Notes: generated by a model not told the origin, from the letters alone. Counted from the first letter of the stretch, positions 38,001 to 52,980 are shown. The stretch is 64,000 bases of DNA from Hippophae tibetana (GCA_037013495.1 CM072806.1:20907501-20971500); one strand, 5' to 3'. A program made the numbers and translations.

Positions 38001-41000
38001 TCACCGGCCTGCACTTCAAAACAACCCATCGAAACACTTGCCCAACTTGATTCGACCAACCCAAACCATTCTACAATGGCTTTCCCATTAGACCCACCCT
38101 CGTTAACCCCATATAAAACCAACATAGGTGGTGGAACTCACTATTCTTTGCATCGACCTACGTTTCACAACAACGAGAGCTTGGATATCCTTCCATTCGA
38201 AAAACCTAACCCTCAATCCCACCATCCCACAATTTGTCAAGTTTGCCCCAATAATTACCCAAATTTTAGAACCTAAAATGGCTTAGGTAACACCCATTTG
38301 AAGAATTTGAACACCAATCCCAACTACCCATACCTTTTTGACCATGTCTCAGTGATTACCAAAGTTTTAGAACTAAAAATGAGATACCCTCATATGCTGA
38401 CCAATTTAATATTGGGGAATTTTTAGATTGGGTTTAAGTTAGTTGATAATTTCATGGAATATATGGAATTTTTTTATGATAAACAAGTCAAAATTGTGGC
38501 ATATAAGTTAAAGGGACCTGCAAGTGCATGGTGGGATGATATTTAATCTACCAGAAAGAAGCATGGTGAACTTTCTATCAGGTCGTGGAGCTTGATGAAA
38601 CAACTCATGTATGATAAGATTTTACCCTCTAATTACCAACAGATTCTATTTAAACTATATCACTATTGTCAACAAGGCTTGAGGAGTGTGGTTTCCTACA
38701 CTTATGAATTTTAAGAATTACAAGCTCGTAATGACTTGGATAAGAGTGAATCTCAAGAAGTGATGAGGTATACCATTGGTATGCGTGAACCATTAAGAAG
38801 TCAGGTAGATGTGAGAAACATTTCTAGTTTTTTAGAAACTATTACAGTATAAAAATCAATTGAGTAGATCATCTAGATTTTCTTACGAGAAACAGATTCC
38901 AGAAATAAATCTAGAAAAACTACCTTATCCTTCTAATACAAATACAACCCAATTATCCTATAAACCTACCCTTAATTCTACCAACTATCCCAAAAATCCT
39001 AGTAAACAACCTATTACCTATTCTATACCTAACCCTTCTTCCATACGTACAGTGGAAAAATGCTTTAAATGTAATCAACTTGGATATAGGTCTAGTGAAT
39101 ATCCTTTGAGGAAATCTGTCAACATTGTAGAGAACTTGGAGGATGGATTTGAGGATGCAAATAATGATGAATTGGAGGAAGTTGAAATTACAGAGGGTGA
39201 TGAAGGAGAGAGATTCACTTGTATCATACATAGGTTATAGTTGTATTCCAAAATAGAGATATAGCCTTAGAGACATTCTTTATTGTTCAGTATAAGATGC
39301 ACTATCAACATGAAGATTTGTGATGCCATCATGGATGGAGGAAGTAGTGAAAATGTAGTGTCAAGGGCCTTAGTGAATGCAATAGGTTTTAGCACACATA
39401 AACATCCTAAACCTTACAATGTGGGGTGGATTAAAAAGGATTCTGAGACTAGAGTAACTGAGATTTGTACCATTCCTCTTTCCATTGGAAAATAGTACCA
39501 AGATGAAGTAAATTGTGACGTTATTGAGATGAATGCTTGCCACATTCTATTAAGAAGACCTTGTCAATTTGACAATGATACTATTAACAAGGGTAAAGAG
39601 AATACTTATTCCTTTGTGTGGAAAAATAAAAAAAATAGTACTAATGTCCCAACAAGCCAAACTTGAAGGAAAAACTGGTGGTAGTCATTCAACTTTGATG
39701 GTTTCTAGTATCTCTGAGTCTAAATTAGAGAAAGCTTGCAAGAGGAATTCCATAGTATTTGTGTTTGTTCTAAAAGAAAGTCATCCCAATACTTCTAACA
39801 ATAACCCTTTGTTGAATTCATTGCTAGAAGAATTCAAGGATATTAAACTAGAAGAATTGCCAACAAGGTTGCCTCCCTTAAGAAAGATACAACTCAGGAT
39901 AGATTTTGTGCCTGGGTTTAAACTGCCTAATTTATCCTATTATAGGATGAATTCAAAGGATCATGATGAGCTTAAAACCATTGTGGAAGGTCTACTATGA
40001 AGGAAACAAGTTACAGAGAGCATTAGCCCTTGTGCAATGTCAATTTTGCTAGTGCCTTAAAAGGATGGAAGTTACATGATGTGTATAGACAATAGGGCCA
40101 TCAATGAGATCATTATTAAATATTGTTTTCCCATTCCAAGACTCGAACACATGCTTGACAAGTTAGTGTGATTACAAATTTTTCTAAATTGAATCTAAGA
40201 AATGGGTATCATTAGATTAGAATCCATCCAAAAGATGAGTGGAAAACGACCTTTAAGAATGACAAGTAATGCCTTTTTGTTTGTGTAATGCCCCTAGTAC
40301 GTTTATGAGATTGATGAACCAAGTCCTCAAGCCATTCACGGGGAAATTCATGGTTGTCTATTTTGTTGACATCCTTATATTTAGTAAGAATTAAGAGGAG
40401 CATTTAGGTCACCTAAGATAACAATATTTTTCTTGATCTCAAGAAGTGTGAATTTCTTACTAGTTAGTTAGTGTTTTTGGGATTTATGATCAACTTTGAA
40501 GGTATTTTAGTGGATCAAAAGAAGGTTCAAGCCATGATTGAATGGCCAACACTCAAAAACGTGCATGATGTTGGAAATTTTCATGATTCATCGAACATTT
40601 TAGCACTCTTGTGGCACCCGCTAGCAATTGCAGTAAGAAGGATAATTTTCATTAGGAGCAAGAACAAGAAAACCGTTTTGAAGTGAGCAAAGAAAAACTT
40701 ACAAGTGCTCCAATGTTGGCTATATCAAATTTGATTGGGCATTTGAGGTAAAAACTGATGCTTTAAGGTTGAAATAGGGAGCTGTTTTGCTTCAAAAAGG
40801 AAGTGTTATTGAATACTTCAGTGAGAAACTCAATAAATCTAGACAGAAATGGACTACCTATGAATAAGAGTTTTATGCAATCATAAAGACTTTAAAACAT
40901 TGGGAGCATTATCTCATCCAAAGGGAGTTCATTCTACACTGTGTCCATCAATCTTTAGTGTATCAATTCACAGAAGATCTAAAGTAGAATGCATTTTAGG

Positions 41001-44000
41001 TGAGCTCTTTTCTTACAAAAATCCAGTTATGTTTTCAAACACAGAATTGGGAAACACAACATAGCAGTTGATGCCCTTAGTAGAAGGGATATGTTCTTGA
41101 CTGTGGTTAGGAATGAAATCACTAGTTTTGACACTAAAAAAAATTTATGAGGATGATGTGGATTTTAGTCATTTGGAGAAAACTTTTAGCCAAAGGGTAC
41201 CTTAAAGACTACACTATTCAGTCTGATTGTTTGTTCAAAGGAAGCTCTCTATGTATTCCTAAAATTCCATGAGGAAAATGTTGATTCAAAAACACCATAA
41301 TGGAGGTTTGGCTTAGGGGTGGCAATTCGTGCGAGCTGGGCTAACTGGAACTAACTTAGCCCAAATTGATCTAACTCTTGCTCAATTCAAATTTAATTCG
41401 AGCCAGCAAAGATGAGCCCGAATCCAAACTAAACACAAATGAACTAGCTCAAACTAACCCAAATTAGTTCGAATTATTAATTGCATATTTTTTTAGTTAA
41501 TTGAACTTCTACTTTTTTTATAAACAAAAAACATGTTTAATTATTAAAGCTCATTAGTTCAAACAAGATTACATGAAACACAAAAAATGAAGGAAATAAT
41601 ATTATAATAACTCTTTTGAACAAATGATAAATTAACACTGAATGAACAGTTCACGCACATAACAAAGTATACAGAGATAATACAACTCCTCACATATATC
41701 TTATGTTATAGTAATTAGTTAATTACAAAACAAAAATACTATTAAACATAAACTAAAGAAAGCTAATTCTTAAAGCAAGAAGTCTTTCTAAATAAACTTG
41801 GCAAAGATAAACGCCATCAAACTCCTCATGCAAAAATAAGAGGCCGTCATATCTTCATAGAAACTCATAATTTGAGTAAAGACTCTAAATCTCAATAGAA
41901 TTTTCCCAATCATTAAACAAAGAAATATATGGGTAAAATTAAATAAAACATATTCTCTAAAACTGACCGCATATATAAAGTTATGTTAGTATATTCAAGT
42001 AGATCATATAGTGATCATACAAAGAAAAACCATCTTTTTAGGGTGGTATGAAAATTACTTTAACTTGCTTCAAGAGTGAAATAGTGTTAGACGTAAGACT
42101 GTTGCTGGAAAAGTGGTTGTTGCTAGTTGTTGGAGAAGCGGTTGTTGGAAAAGGAGAGAGTTAGGAGAGTGAGATTGAATCGACTGGGAATTAAAAAGAA
42201 ATATGGTCATCTAATTTTAAGTTTTCAACATAGCGTGTAGGTTATAACGTTTACGTGTTATAACTTAAAAAAATAATTTATTTCAGGCTAACAGGTTGGC
42301 TTGAACTCAGCTTAATCCAGCTCAATTTTTTCGGGTTATTTGAGCTAGCTTGAATTTGATCAAATTTAATTCGTTTCGTGTTTGATTTTGGTTTTACAAT
42401 TTGATCAATCGAGTTACGACACAAATTGTCACCTCTAGTTTGGCTAGCCATGCAGAGTATAGATAAAACAATTATAGCTTTGGAGAGGAAGTATTTTTGG
42501 CCAAAACTGAAGAAGGATGTCACCAAATATGTACGACATTGTCTTATTTGTCAGTCTGTTAAAGGCACTAGTAACAATGCTAGATTGTATTCACCACTTC
42601 CTATTCCTTACAATATTTGGGAAGATTTAAGCATGGATTTCATTCTTGGATTGCCCAAGATTCCTAGGCACATGGATTCAGTAATGGTGGTAGTAGATAG
42701 ATTCTCAAAAATGGCACATTTCGCAGCATGTAAGAAGACATTTGATGCTAACTTAGTAGCTCAATTATTTTTTAGAGATATAGTCAGGTTGCATAAGGTA
42801 CCAAAGTCAATTGTTTCTGATCGAGATGTAAAATTTACAAGTCACTTTTTGAAAGAATTTTGGAAAAGTTTTGACACTCATCTAAAGTTCAATTCTACCT
42901 ATCATCTCCAGACTGATGGACAAACTGAGGTCATCAATAAGACTTTTGGTAATCTAATTAGGTGCCTCTCTGGTTCCATACCAAAATAGTGGGATTTGGC
43001 TTTGCCACAAGCTGAATTTTCATTTAATGGAATGGTTAATAGATCCATTGGGAAAAGTCCATTTGAAATAGTCTATATTAGACCTCCTAATTTTCTCACT
43101 GATGTCAGTATTCTCTACCCAACTTCAAAAGTGCTTCAGCTACAAAAACAACTTTAGAAGTTCAAAATATGTTGAAAGATTTCACTGAGCATTTAATAGA
43201 GTCAAATTTGAAGTATAAAGGGACAGCCAATAAGAAAAGGAGATTTAAAGAATTTGCAAAGGGGATTTAGTTATGGCACATTTTGGGAGAGGTAAGATAC
43301 CTGTTGGAACTTATTCCAAGCTCGAAGACAGGAAAATGGGACCTTTTCGAGTGTTGCATAAGGCAGGAGACAATGCATACATTCTGGACATTCCTGAAGA
43401 TCTCTAAGTATCTTCCACTTTTAACATTTTTGACCTTTTTGAGTATTATCCATCAGATAAGGGGGTTGCATTGTTGACAAACGCAATTTTCAAGGAGTAG
43501 GGAAGAATGCAGGGGCTAAGTTTATGCTTTAAATATTACATTGTTGTTTTTTATTTTTATATTGTCATTTATTGCTTTATAGTTTATTTTTGTTTTATTT
43601 CCTTTATGATTCCAAAACTGTGTAGTTTTGGTTAACTACCTTTTTCCTGCTTTCAGCTATATGAGCCTCATGTGTGAGAGGCTCATCACTTAGTCCCTAA
43701 ACTTAAGTTATCTTCAACCTTAGTGCTTAAGAGACTCATACATCAAGTTCTTTGAATCTTAGGGCTGCGACGACAACTCCTAGAATTAGGTCTTCTTTGT
43801 CATACTTTGTGGCTACTCTTATTGAATCAAAGCTCTCAAGTAATGCATTCAATAGAATAACTCCTTGATTTTCATCACTCATAGCCTCTTATATGTTTAC
43901 CAGTTATATGCTAATTTATGTATTATTATTATTATTAATATTATTATTATTAAATGGTTATATGGTAAGGAATTTCTTGGTGCACTGCAGAACTTTTATC

Positions 44001-46043
44001 TTGAAATTTCAGCATTAATGTATATGAATTTGGATGTTGGCTAACTATGTCTTATTGCCTGTAAAACTTTATACAAAAATTGAAGCTAAAATGTAGTAGT
44101 AGATTTGTGGATTTAACTAAAGTTTGTTTATAGTCACTTTCATTTAAGGTTTCCGATAGTTTCTTTTCTTTTCCAAGTACCAGTCTTTTTTTCCTTTTTC
44201 CTCCCCCCTCCTTTTTTTTGGTGTCATCTGGAGCTGCATGTAAGGTTAAATAGATGTAATAATAACTTTTGTACGCAAGTTGTATTTATTTATTTGGTTA
44301 TAGTTGATGTAACTTGCTGGTTTTGTAGCATTTAGACAATACTCATACATCAATGAATGGACATTATAATCTCAGTAGCCCATTTATGTCATAACAGTGG
44401 TGGTGAAAGGCCAAACAGTGGAAGCATCTTCATAGGTGGATTTGTTTTGGGAGGAATTATAGTTGGCACTTTGGGTTGTGTATATGCACCACAGGTAGTG
44501 GTTCTTGTATATACAACTATTTTAATAATTTTCAAAATTATTATTGTATAAACTTCATGCTAAGTTAGATATTGTATAAACTTCATGCTAAGTTAGCATT
44601 CAGCTCTACATTTTATCCTGCTTCGCTTCTTGGCTACTTTAGGTAATAATACACTTTAGTATGTTATGACATTTTCCTGCTGACTCCCTTTTCAACAGAT
44701 CAGTAAAGCACTGGTTGGAACTGACAAAAAGGATTTGATGAAGAAACTGCCCAAATTCATCTATGATGAAGAAAAAGAACTAGAGGTAAAGAACTGTTGG
44801 GAAATTACAAAAAACCCCTAAAACTTATTATAATAACAAAAATAGCACCCCAATAATTTTGAATAGGGTCCAAATGGATGACGTTTAACATGGAACAGGT
44901 CTAAACGACTATAATTCAATTTGAACGGCAACTAATTGGACAATGTTCTATATGAAATGATGTGTCAGACCTTTTTTTAATATTGAAAATGTATAAGGTG
45001 GATATAAGTAGTGTTATTTTTATAGTTACAAGTTTTTAAGGGTGTTATTTTTGTTTTCACAATATTGTTAACTTTAATTACCTTCAAAAGAAACCTTTAG
45101 CAGAAAGGCCCGAAAATGATAAGTTTATTTTCTTCGTATCTATGGGAAATGATTTTCATGTTTTTTTTCCCAATCCTTTGCTACTATTAATGTTACAATG
45201 CAAATTCTTGTTTTGTTCTTTTCTCTTACACACATTTGGTATCCTTTTGTTTTCTATGGAGTTCTTGAGAGCCTTACCTATCGTTTAAATTTCTGATGGG
45301 ATATGAATCACATTTTAATTTTTGCTAAACTATAGTCCCCAAACTTACCATTCGATTCACTAAGGTCCTCAAACTTTCAAACTTACACCAAGGTCCTCAA
45401 AGTTTCTAAAAGGTTTCACTTAAGTCTTGTTTTAGCTAATAGCGCATGGTTTGCTAATTTCGCCTACCTAGGATAAAATGCTCACATGAATCACATGTGT
45501 TCTTTATCCTACGTGGGAATTTTATCCTAGTGGATGAGATTAATAAGCTAATCACTTGTTATTAGCTAAAATAAAACCTAAGTAAACCTTTTAATTTAAG
45601 GACCTTGGTTTAACTTTCTTAAGTTTAAGGACCTTGGTTTAACTTTCGTAAGCTTAAGGACCTTAGTTTAATTTTTGTAAGTTTAAGGACCTTAGTGAAT
45701 CGAGTTGTTAGTTGGGACCTTAAAGGACTTTAGTTTTTAATTGAAAGACCTGTTTATATTTTAAAATCTCAAAAAATGTCATAAAATTTCTCATATAATT
45801 TACCTCTAAAACTATAGTCCAGTACATATCATCATTTTATGTTGTTTTTGCTCTACGCGTTAAAATGGTATCTTTGTTACACATTTCTTACAAGTTAATT
45901 ATATTGCTCATCAGAAAACACGGAAAGTACTGGCGGCAAAAATTGCACAGCTCAACTCTGCCATAGATGACGTATCTTTTCCGCTCAAACTAGAAGATAG
46001 CCCAAATGCTGTGAACTCGGATGAAGTTGAATCTGCCTTATAA
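35035..46043 (+). CDS. Chloroplast inner-membrane protein, At1g42960-like
   Basis: Five exons: 35035-35095, 35744-35876, 44398-44494, 44699-44785 and 45915-46043, all with GT...AG introns and consistent phases, coding 168 residues. The protein starts [15 protein letters not shown]. Residues 1 to about 64 are Ser/Arg-rich and few acidic residues occur, as in a chloroplast transit peptide. One glycine-rich hydrophobic segment follows ([20 protein letters not shown], about 75-94), then a charged stretch [19 protein letters not shown] and a helical tail. This matches my recollection of Arabidopsis At1g42960, reported in the chloroplast inner envelope; its biochemical role is not known to me. Intron 2 (35877-44397) is 8.5 kb and filled with nested transposons; intron 4 holds two short elements. 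GAPB lies 1.5 kb downstream on the same strand. The exons show no damage. Confidence 0.87.
35912..36348 (-). repeat. 3' LTR of Copia E
   Basis: Ends in GTCACA at 36348 next to a purine-type tract on the - strand (CACCAAGGTGAAGA). It contains a - strand TATA-like box (TCTATAAATA, about 36245-36255). The left edge is not fixed. Confidence 0.6.
37469..37784 (+). repeat. 5' LTR of the Gypsy element
   Basis: Shares GGGGCTAAGTT near its start and the ACTCNTACATCA end with the LTR at 43508. Confidence 0.8.
38350..43500 (+). pseudogene. gag-pol remains of the Gypsy element
   Basis: Gag at about 38370-38860 (SWSLMKQLM-like and [10 protein letters not shown]-like text), a CCHC knuckle [15 protein letters not shown] near 39060, protease-like text near 39310 ([15 protein letters not shown]), reverse transcriptase at about 39880-40690, RNase H at about 40700-41100, and integrase at 42430-43000 ([19 protein letters not shown]; zinc-finger CLICQSVKG), with an integrase tail to about 43430. 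The coding region is broken in many places. Confidence 0.8.
41314..42437. mobile_element. Non-autonomous hAT transposon inside the Gypsy element
   Basis: Ends TAGGGGTGGCAATTCGTG and, inverted, TAGAGGTGACAATTTGTG form imperfect terminal inverted repeats. A perfect 8-bp duplication GTTTGGCT lies at 41306-41313 and 42438-42445, as hAT elements make. The 1124-bp interior has no transposase. It interrupts the Gypsy between RNase H and integrase. The TAGGGGTGGCAA end is common among plant hAT elements. Confidence 0.88.
43508..43745 (+). repeat. 3' LTR of the Gypsy element
   Basis: Starts TGCAGGGGCTAAG after the purine tract and ends ACATCA. It is shorter than its partner. Confidence 0.8.
43919..43954. 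repeat. (ATT)n microsatellite
   Basis: About 12 ATT/TAT triplets with one interruption, in intron 2 of host gene 1 just after the transposon nest. Confidence 0.85.
44799..45060. mobile_element. Short terminal-inverted-repeat element in intron 4
   Basis: The left end (AATAACAAAAATAGCACCCC) and the inverted right end (AAACAAAAATAACACCCTTA) pair as terminal inverted repeats of about 45 bp. Flanking 9-mers AGAACTGTT and AATATTGTT agree at only 6 of 9, so the superfamily (possibly Mutator-like) is uncertain. No coding frame. Confidence 0.6.
45327..45738. mobile_element. Foldback element with internal tandem repeat in intron 4
   Basis: The left end ACTATAGTCCCCAAACTTAC and the inverted right end AAAACTAAAGTCCTTTAAGG pair, and CGATTCACTAAGGTCCT recurs on both arms. 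Inside the right arm a unit like TTAAGGACCTTGGTTTAACT repeats about every 29-30 bp, three to four times (45594-45695). Non-coding, MITE-like; the target duplication is not clear. Confidence 0.65.
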
Positions 46044-47462
46044 GATTGTTTTAACTAAAAAATCTCGAAGATGCTACATGTGCCCTTTTATTTTACTAGG
46101 ATCAATATACTTGCATATTCCAATATTTTATCGTCTAGCTTGTGAAAATAAGTTTTGGTAATGTAAGAACCTAAAATGTTGAATTGTGAAGTGTACTGTT
46201 TCCTAGCCGTTTCTGAAGAGTATAAATATGCTTATATACTATTTGAGGTCAATCAAGAGACGCATTTCTTAATAGGTATGAGGTTACTGATTGAGAAATT
46301 ATGTATGAATGTACGAGTTTATTGATACATTTCCCAAAGAAATGATTCTAGTTAGGAAGTGAAATAAATGGATTACTATATTGCTGGAATTTTCATAGCT
46401 TTGTTCCTTCCAACTAAAGGAAGATTTGAGCCCTGTTCTTTCATAGGAAAAATTCACCTCACTCTGAAATTCTTGATGTTATATTGACATTGATAAGCCC
46501 AAAATAGCTATCATGAATTTTCACAAGATAATAAGCACCTATCCTAAAATGTTAACCCATTGGTTAGGGTAGATTTATGTACTTATAAGTCTGTTCTCAT
46601 TAGTACTTTATGAATGTGAGACTTATTTGTTCTTATTTCTCTCTTAACAATTCCCCTTCAAATAAGATCACTTAGCTCCTTAGGTATATATTTCAATTCA
46701 AGTCAATCTAATTGGTCTCGCATGGTTAGATCCTTTTGAACCTTGATCTTAACTAATTTTATTTGTCAAAGGTTTTAGGATCCTTTTAAGGTAAAACAAA
46801 TTCAAAGTCTCTCTTTATTTATTTCTGGAATGAGCTTATATAGTTATCAAGTGTTTTTTTAAGAGAATTATCATTACAAGCCTACTAAGCCTACAATTTC
46901 ACTAAATGGTTCAAGATGACAACCATAAATTTCCATATCATTTGATAGGTTCAATAGTTACCATAAATTTTCATTAAATAATAAGTATTCATTTCAAAAG
47001 TTTACTACATTACACGTGGTTAATTTATACACTTATAAACTCATATTTTTATTTGTATTAAAAAAAATAGGTGTAACCTCGAACATTTGTATAATTGGTG
47101 TAACTTTTTTTTATGGCTACAAAGAAGTAGTCTGTAATATATAAGTATATATTGATTACACATTAACAAAGGCATAGCTTGATGTTATTTTTGAAGCAGA
47201 GCCATTTCATTTTTTTTTTCCCTTTCTTTCTAAATGGGTATTCCCGTAAAAGAATATTGAAGTAGATGATCTAGGGTTGATAATTTTTTTGAAGTTGGAA
47301 TGAGACTGTCAATCATGATCTTAATTCTTATCTCCTGTATATCTTCTTATGTATACTATTATATCCACACATTCCCTTAAAATCATTGGAACCATAATTT
47401 GAAGCTAGTGAATAAAACAAGAGGAGAAGCTTCGAAAATGCAATATCTTATAAAATGAAGTC
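46044..47462. other. Intergenic region between host gene 1 and GAPB
   Basis: It holds the 3' UTR of host gene 1 and the GAPB upstream region. A GATAA-containing stretch near 47278 resembles the I-box of light-regulated genes (weak). A repeat-like stretch with TTAACCCATTGGTTAGG lies near 46551. No further gene seen. Confidence 0.5.
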
Positions 47463-47514
47463 ATCTATATAACCGTGAGGAGAGTAAGTCATCTATCTTT
47501 AGTTGCTCGAAGCC
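47463..47514 (+). promoter_or_regulatory. GAPB core promoter and leader
   Basis: TATA-like TCTATATAAC at 47464-47473 is about 45 bp upstream of the ATG, implying a leader of only about 15-25 nt. Confidence 0.5.
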
Positions 47515-49986
<2,472 letters not shown>

Positions 49987-51690
49987 ACATGATTCTTTTT
50001 CTGGCTAATTGTATAGAGGCCATAATTTATATCTTTTCATGGAATGCTTATTTTGTTATGACAATTGAAGAAGAGAGACTATTTCATTAAAAATGAGAAT
50101 TGTAACGTGTTTCTCTAAGAATGTACTCTTTTTCCAAATAATATTTTCCGGACATGAACAATTTTAAATTTAGTGAAATGGAATTGAATATTCTGATTTA
50201 TCAGAATTCTCATATTATAATGAGGCAATCCATTGGGAAAAATCTTTTTTATTGTTTGGTTGAGACATATTCATGCCATATGGTTCAAAATTTTCTTGAA
50301 ATGAAATCGTAACTTTTTTTGGAGTATTATTAATGAAAAATGGAGTATGTAAACGAAAATGTGCGTATCTTTTTGGGTTGATATGTGTAAGTCTTGTAAG
50401 TCTTTTGAGTTTATGTTGGTATTTTTATGTACAAAACACGAAGTCTATTTGCTTTACTTAGTGTTGTTTTTGTTTCCTTGTAAAAGCACTTATAAATTAG
50501 TATTGCATTCACTTACTTGGTTTAAAACATTTTGTACATTCATATGTTTACACGCACCATGTGGGTTGGTTCATGTAGTATGCATATTAAGTTGTATTTT
50601 TGTTGTTTTATTTTATGTTGTTTTGCTAGTATTTATGAAAAATTACTTGGATTTTTTTAAAATAAAAAAGCTTTTTTGGTAGGCTCATCGAGGTACTTGC
50701 CACCCCCTTGCCATTATGGTTGGCTAATGGTATGATGGCTATTACCCTCGTCACAATGGCTAAAGAGGGTTTTTCATAGTGGATGGAGGTGTGGTTGGCG
50801 AGTGGCTGAATAATCTAAAATTTTCTAAAATACCCCCTTTTGTAAATGTTTTTGTTAATTAGAAAACATATGGAAACTCTACAAGTATTAAAATTCGACT
50901 TTTCAAATTTAAAAATTGTTTTATTTTTTTGGGTCACTAATACTTTGAATGTTGTTTAATATTAGTGATTCAAAATTGTGTTTTATATTTTTGGGTATGA
51001 GTTTATTTAAAATTGGATTAAAATAATGACTTAGATTGTATGTTAGGTTCATGAGCATGGATGTGCCATAACTTTGGGATCACTTTATATTGACATTGGT
51101 GATTGTTCGCATCACATTGCGATGGGACTTAAGAGGAGAGCTAGATTCAATTGGATCAATTTTTGTTTAGATAGAAGCGAGGGCAGTTGTCCCAACTGAT
51201 GGTGGTATTTGCATTTGTACTTTATTAAGTTGTATATTATTCATTTACTATAATAAATTGTTTACTACTGAGTGGTTATCTTAAGTAACTTGATGATGTT
51301 ACCACATAGATAGAATTTCTATACAGGTTTATTTTGTTATTTTGCTGAGTTTATATGTTATGCTATGATGTAGTGTTAGTACAATAAGAGTTTGATTTGA
51401 ATATGCTTATGTTTAGAAGGATCTGATTATGATTGGAAAACCTTTCTTCTTTTTACTGTGTATTGTGTTGTTTAGTTGCATACTTGTTTCTTTCTTTTTC
51501 TTTTTCTATTTTCACTGCTTACGAATTTAGGGATGAGTCTTAAAGAGTTTATATTGTCTTCATTTGATTGTTTAATGGGTCTTGGATTCTCTTAATTAGT
51601 ATTAAAGAGGTACACCGTGTTTGGACTAGGTCTTTCTAGTGTTGTTCATTTTATCCTCTCCTCACATGTGTTTAACTTTCTTTTTCTCTA
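49987..51690. other. Intergenic region downstream of GAPB
   Basis: The first ~200 bp should be the GAPB 3' UTR. The remainder is AT-rich with no convincing gene, RNA gene or transposon terminus. Confidence 0.5.
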
Positions 51691-51843
51691 ATGATGTCTG
51701 GTGTTAGAGGAGTGGTTTGTAGCCCTCTTCAACTTAATGGAATGTTTTATCACTACTACAAAAATGGGTATTTAAGTCGATATGTAAAGTCAGTTTTTGA
51801 AAAAAATCAACTTATAATGAAATTAAAGTCGGCTCGGTGTAAA

Positions 51844-52200
51844 ATTGACGTTATGTCCTATGTGTATTTTTTTATTTAAAAAATGCAGTTTAAAATTGAA
51901 AGTATATAGTACAATTTTTTTTTGTCAATTATTAATATTTTATTTGAACTCTTTAAAATTTAATTTGGATATATATATATAAATAGTATAATTTTTTCTT
52001 ATTTTTAGTCAATTGGTTTTTAAAATTATATAATTTTATGTATTTGTTTGGATACTTAATTTTATGTATGTACGTACATGTTTATAGTTAAAATCAAATA
52101 AAATAACAATTGACCCAAAAAAAAAATTCTATTATATAATTAATTTCAATTTTGAACTGCATTTTTTAAATAAAAAAATACATGTAAGACGTAGCGTCAC
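51844..52200. repeat. Foldback in the left arm of the CACTA element
   Basis: Arms 51844-51903 and 52141-52200 are inverted copies agreeing at roughly 50 of 60 positions, sharing TTTTTTTATTTAAAAAATGC and AAAATTGAAA. The roughly 240-bp spacer is AT-rich. It may be subterminal structure of the CACTA or a small element within it. Confidence 0.75.
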
Positions 52201-52203
52201 TTA

Positions 52204-52306
52204 ACGTGGTGAACCAATGCTACATATGTGGATAGCATCGGTTGACGCGTAGAAACAATGATATCCACGTGTATAACGTTGGTTCACCACGTCAACCGAC
52301 GCTATC
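52204..52306. repeat. GC-richer inverted repeat next to the foldback
   Basis: ACGTGGTGAACCAA (52204-52217) has a perfect inverted partner TTGGTTCACCACGT (52279-52292), and GATAGCATCGGTTGACG pairs with CGTCAACCGACGCTATC. Similar GGTTCA/AACCGA words recur at the right end (60295-60420), as expected of subterminal motifs bound by a CACTA-encoded protein. Confidence 0.75.
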
Positions 52307-52980
52307 TACACGTATTAATCCATTTATCTTCTCTCTTCATGAGAACGTCTTTTTCAATTTGTGTAGCAAAAATAAACGTCAAAACCGAGCTCACCTCCTC
52401 TACTATTTCTCATTTTTCGGCCACCTCTGACCATCATTTCCAAAGCCATTTTGTGTGTAATATTTCTCTCCATATTATCTTTCAGATTCCCTATTTTTTT
52501 TATCAAAATACTCAAAAAAATTATACCCATTTTCTCACTTATTTTCACCTACAAAACACCCATTTTTTCTTCATTTCCTTCATTTAGTCACTTCATTTAC
52601 TCTTGTAAGTATTTCTATTAATCCTACGCACTTATTATTCAGTTTTTCTTTATTTTTTGTACAAATGTTTGATTTATGTATCTTTTGTATTATACTTGTT
52701 ATTATATGTTTGACTTATTTTCTATAAAAATAATATCTGGATGTTGTGGGTTTGAGGGACCATAATATTTATCGTACGTGGATAAATTTATTTACATATA
52801 AATAATTATATTTTATTAAGTAAAAGTAATGCAATTGTAAAATGATTAAAATGATAATTTTTTGTATTATGTATGTTTTGGTATATATTCTAATAATTAG
52901 AGAATTTATATATAATAATACTTGAAATATATTGATTGGATACATAATTAATATGCTTAATTAATGTCATTAATAAAAAA

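Larger units (their letters stand above)
37469..43745 (+). mobile_element. Ty3/Gypsy retrotransposon inside Copia E, fossil
   Basis: LTRs at 37469-37784 and 43508-43745. Target copies AGTTT (37464-37468) and AGTTC (43746-43750) match at 4 of 5 bases. A primer site TTTGATATTAGAGCTC follows the 5' LTR, and a purine tract (GGAGTAGGGAAGAA) precedes the 3' LTR. The order gag, protease, reverse transcriptase, RNase H, integrase is Gypsy. Small LTRs and the integrase tail suggest a chromovirus-type lineage (inference). It is broken, with many breaks, and hosts a hAT element. Confidence 0.85.
35912..43890 (-). mobile_element. Copia LTR retrotransposon E in intron 2, fossil
   Basis: On the - strand: an LTR (about 35912-36348), RNase H text (36433-36663; [21 protein letters not shown]), protease-region text (36984-37241; [20 protein letters not shown]) and gag text on both sides of a Gypsy insertion (to 37468 and from 43746; [15 protein letters not shown]). 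No second LTR was found. The element is broken. Both outer boundaries are approximate. Confidence 0.78.

Noticed and set aside
44357-44551. Separate 64-residue + strand protein
   Set aside because: It contains exon 3 of host gene 1 plus intron on both sides; the spliced reading is better.
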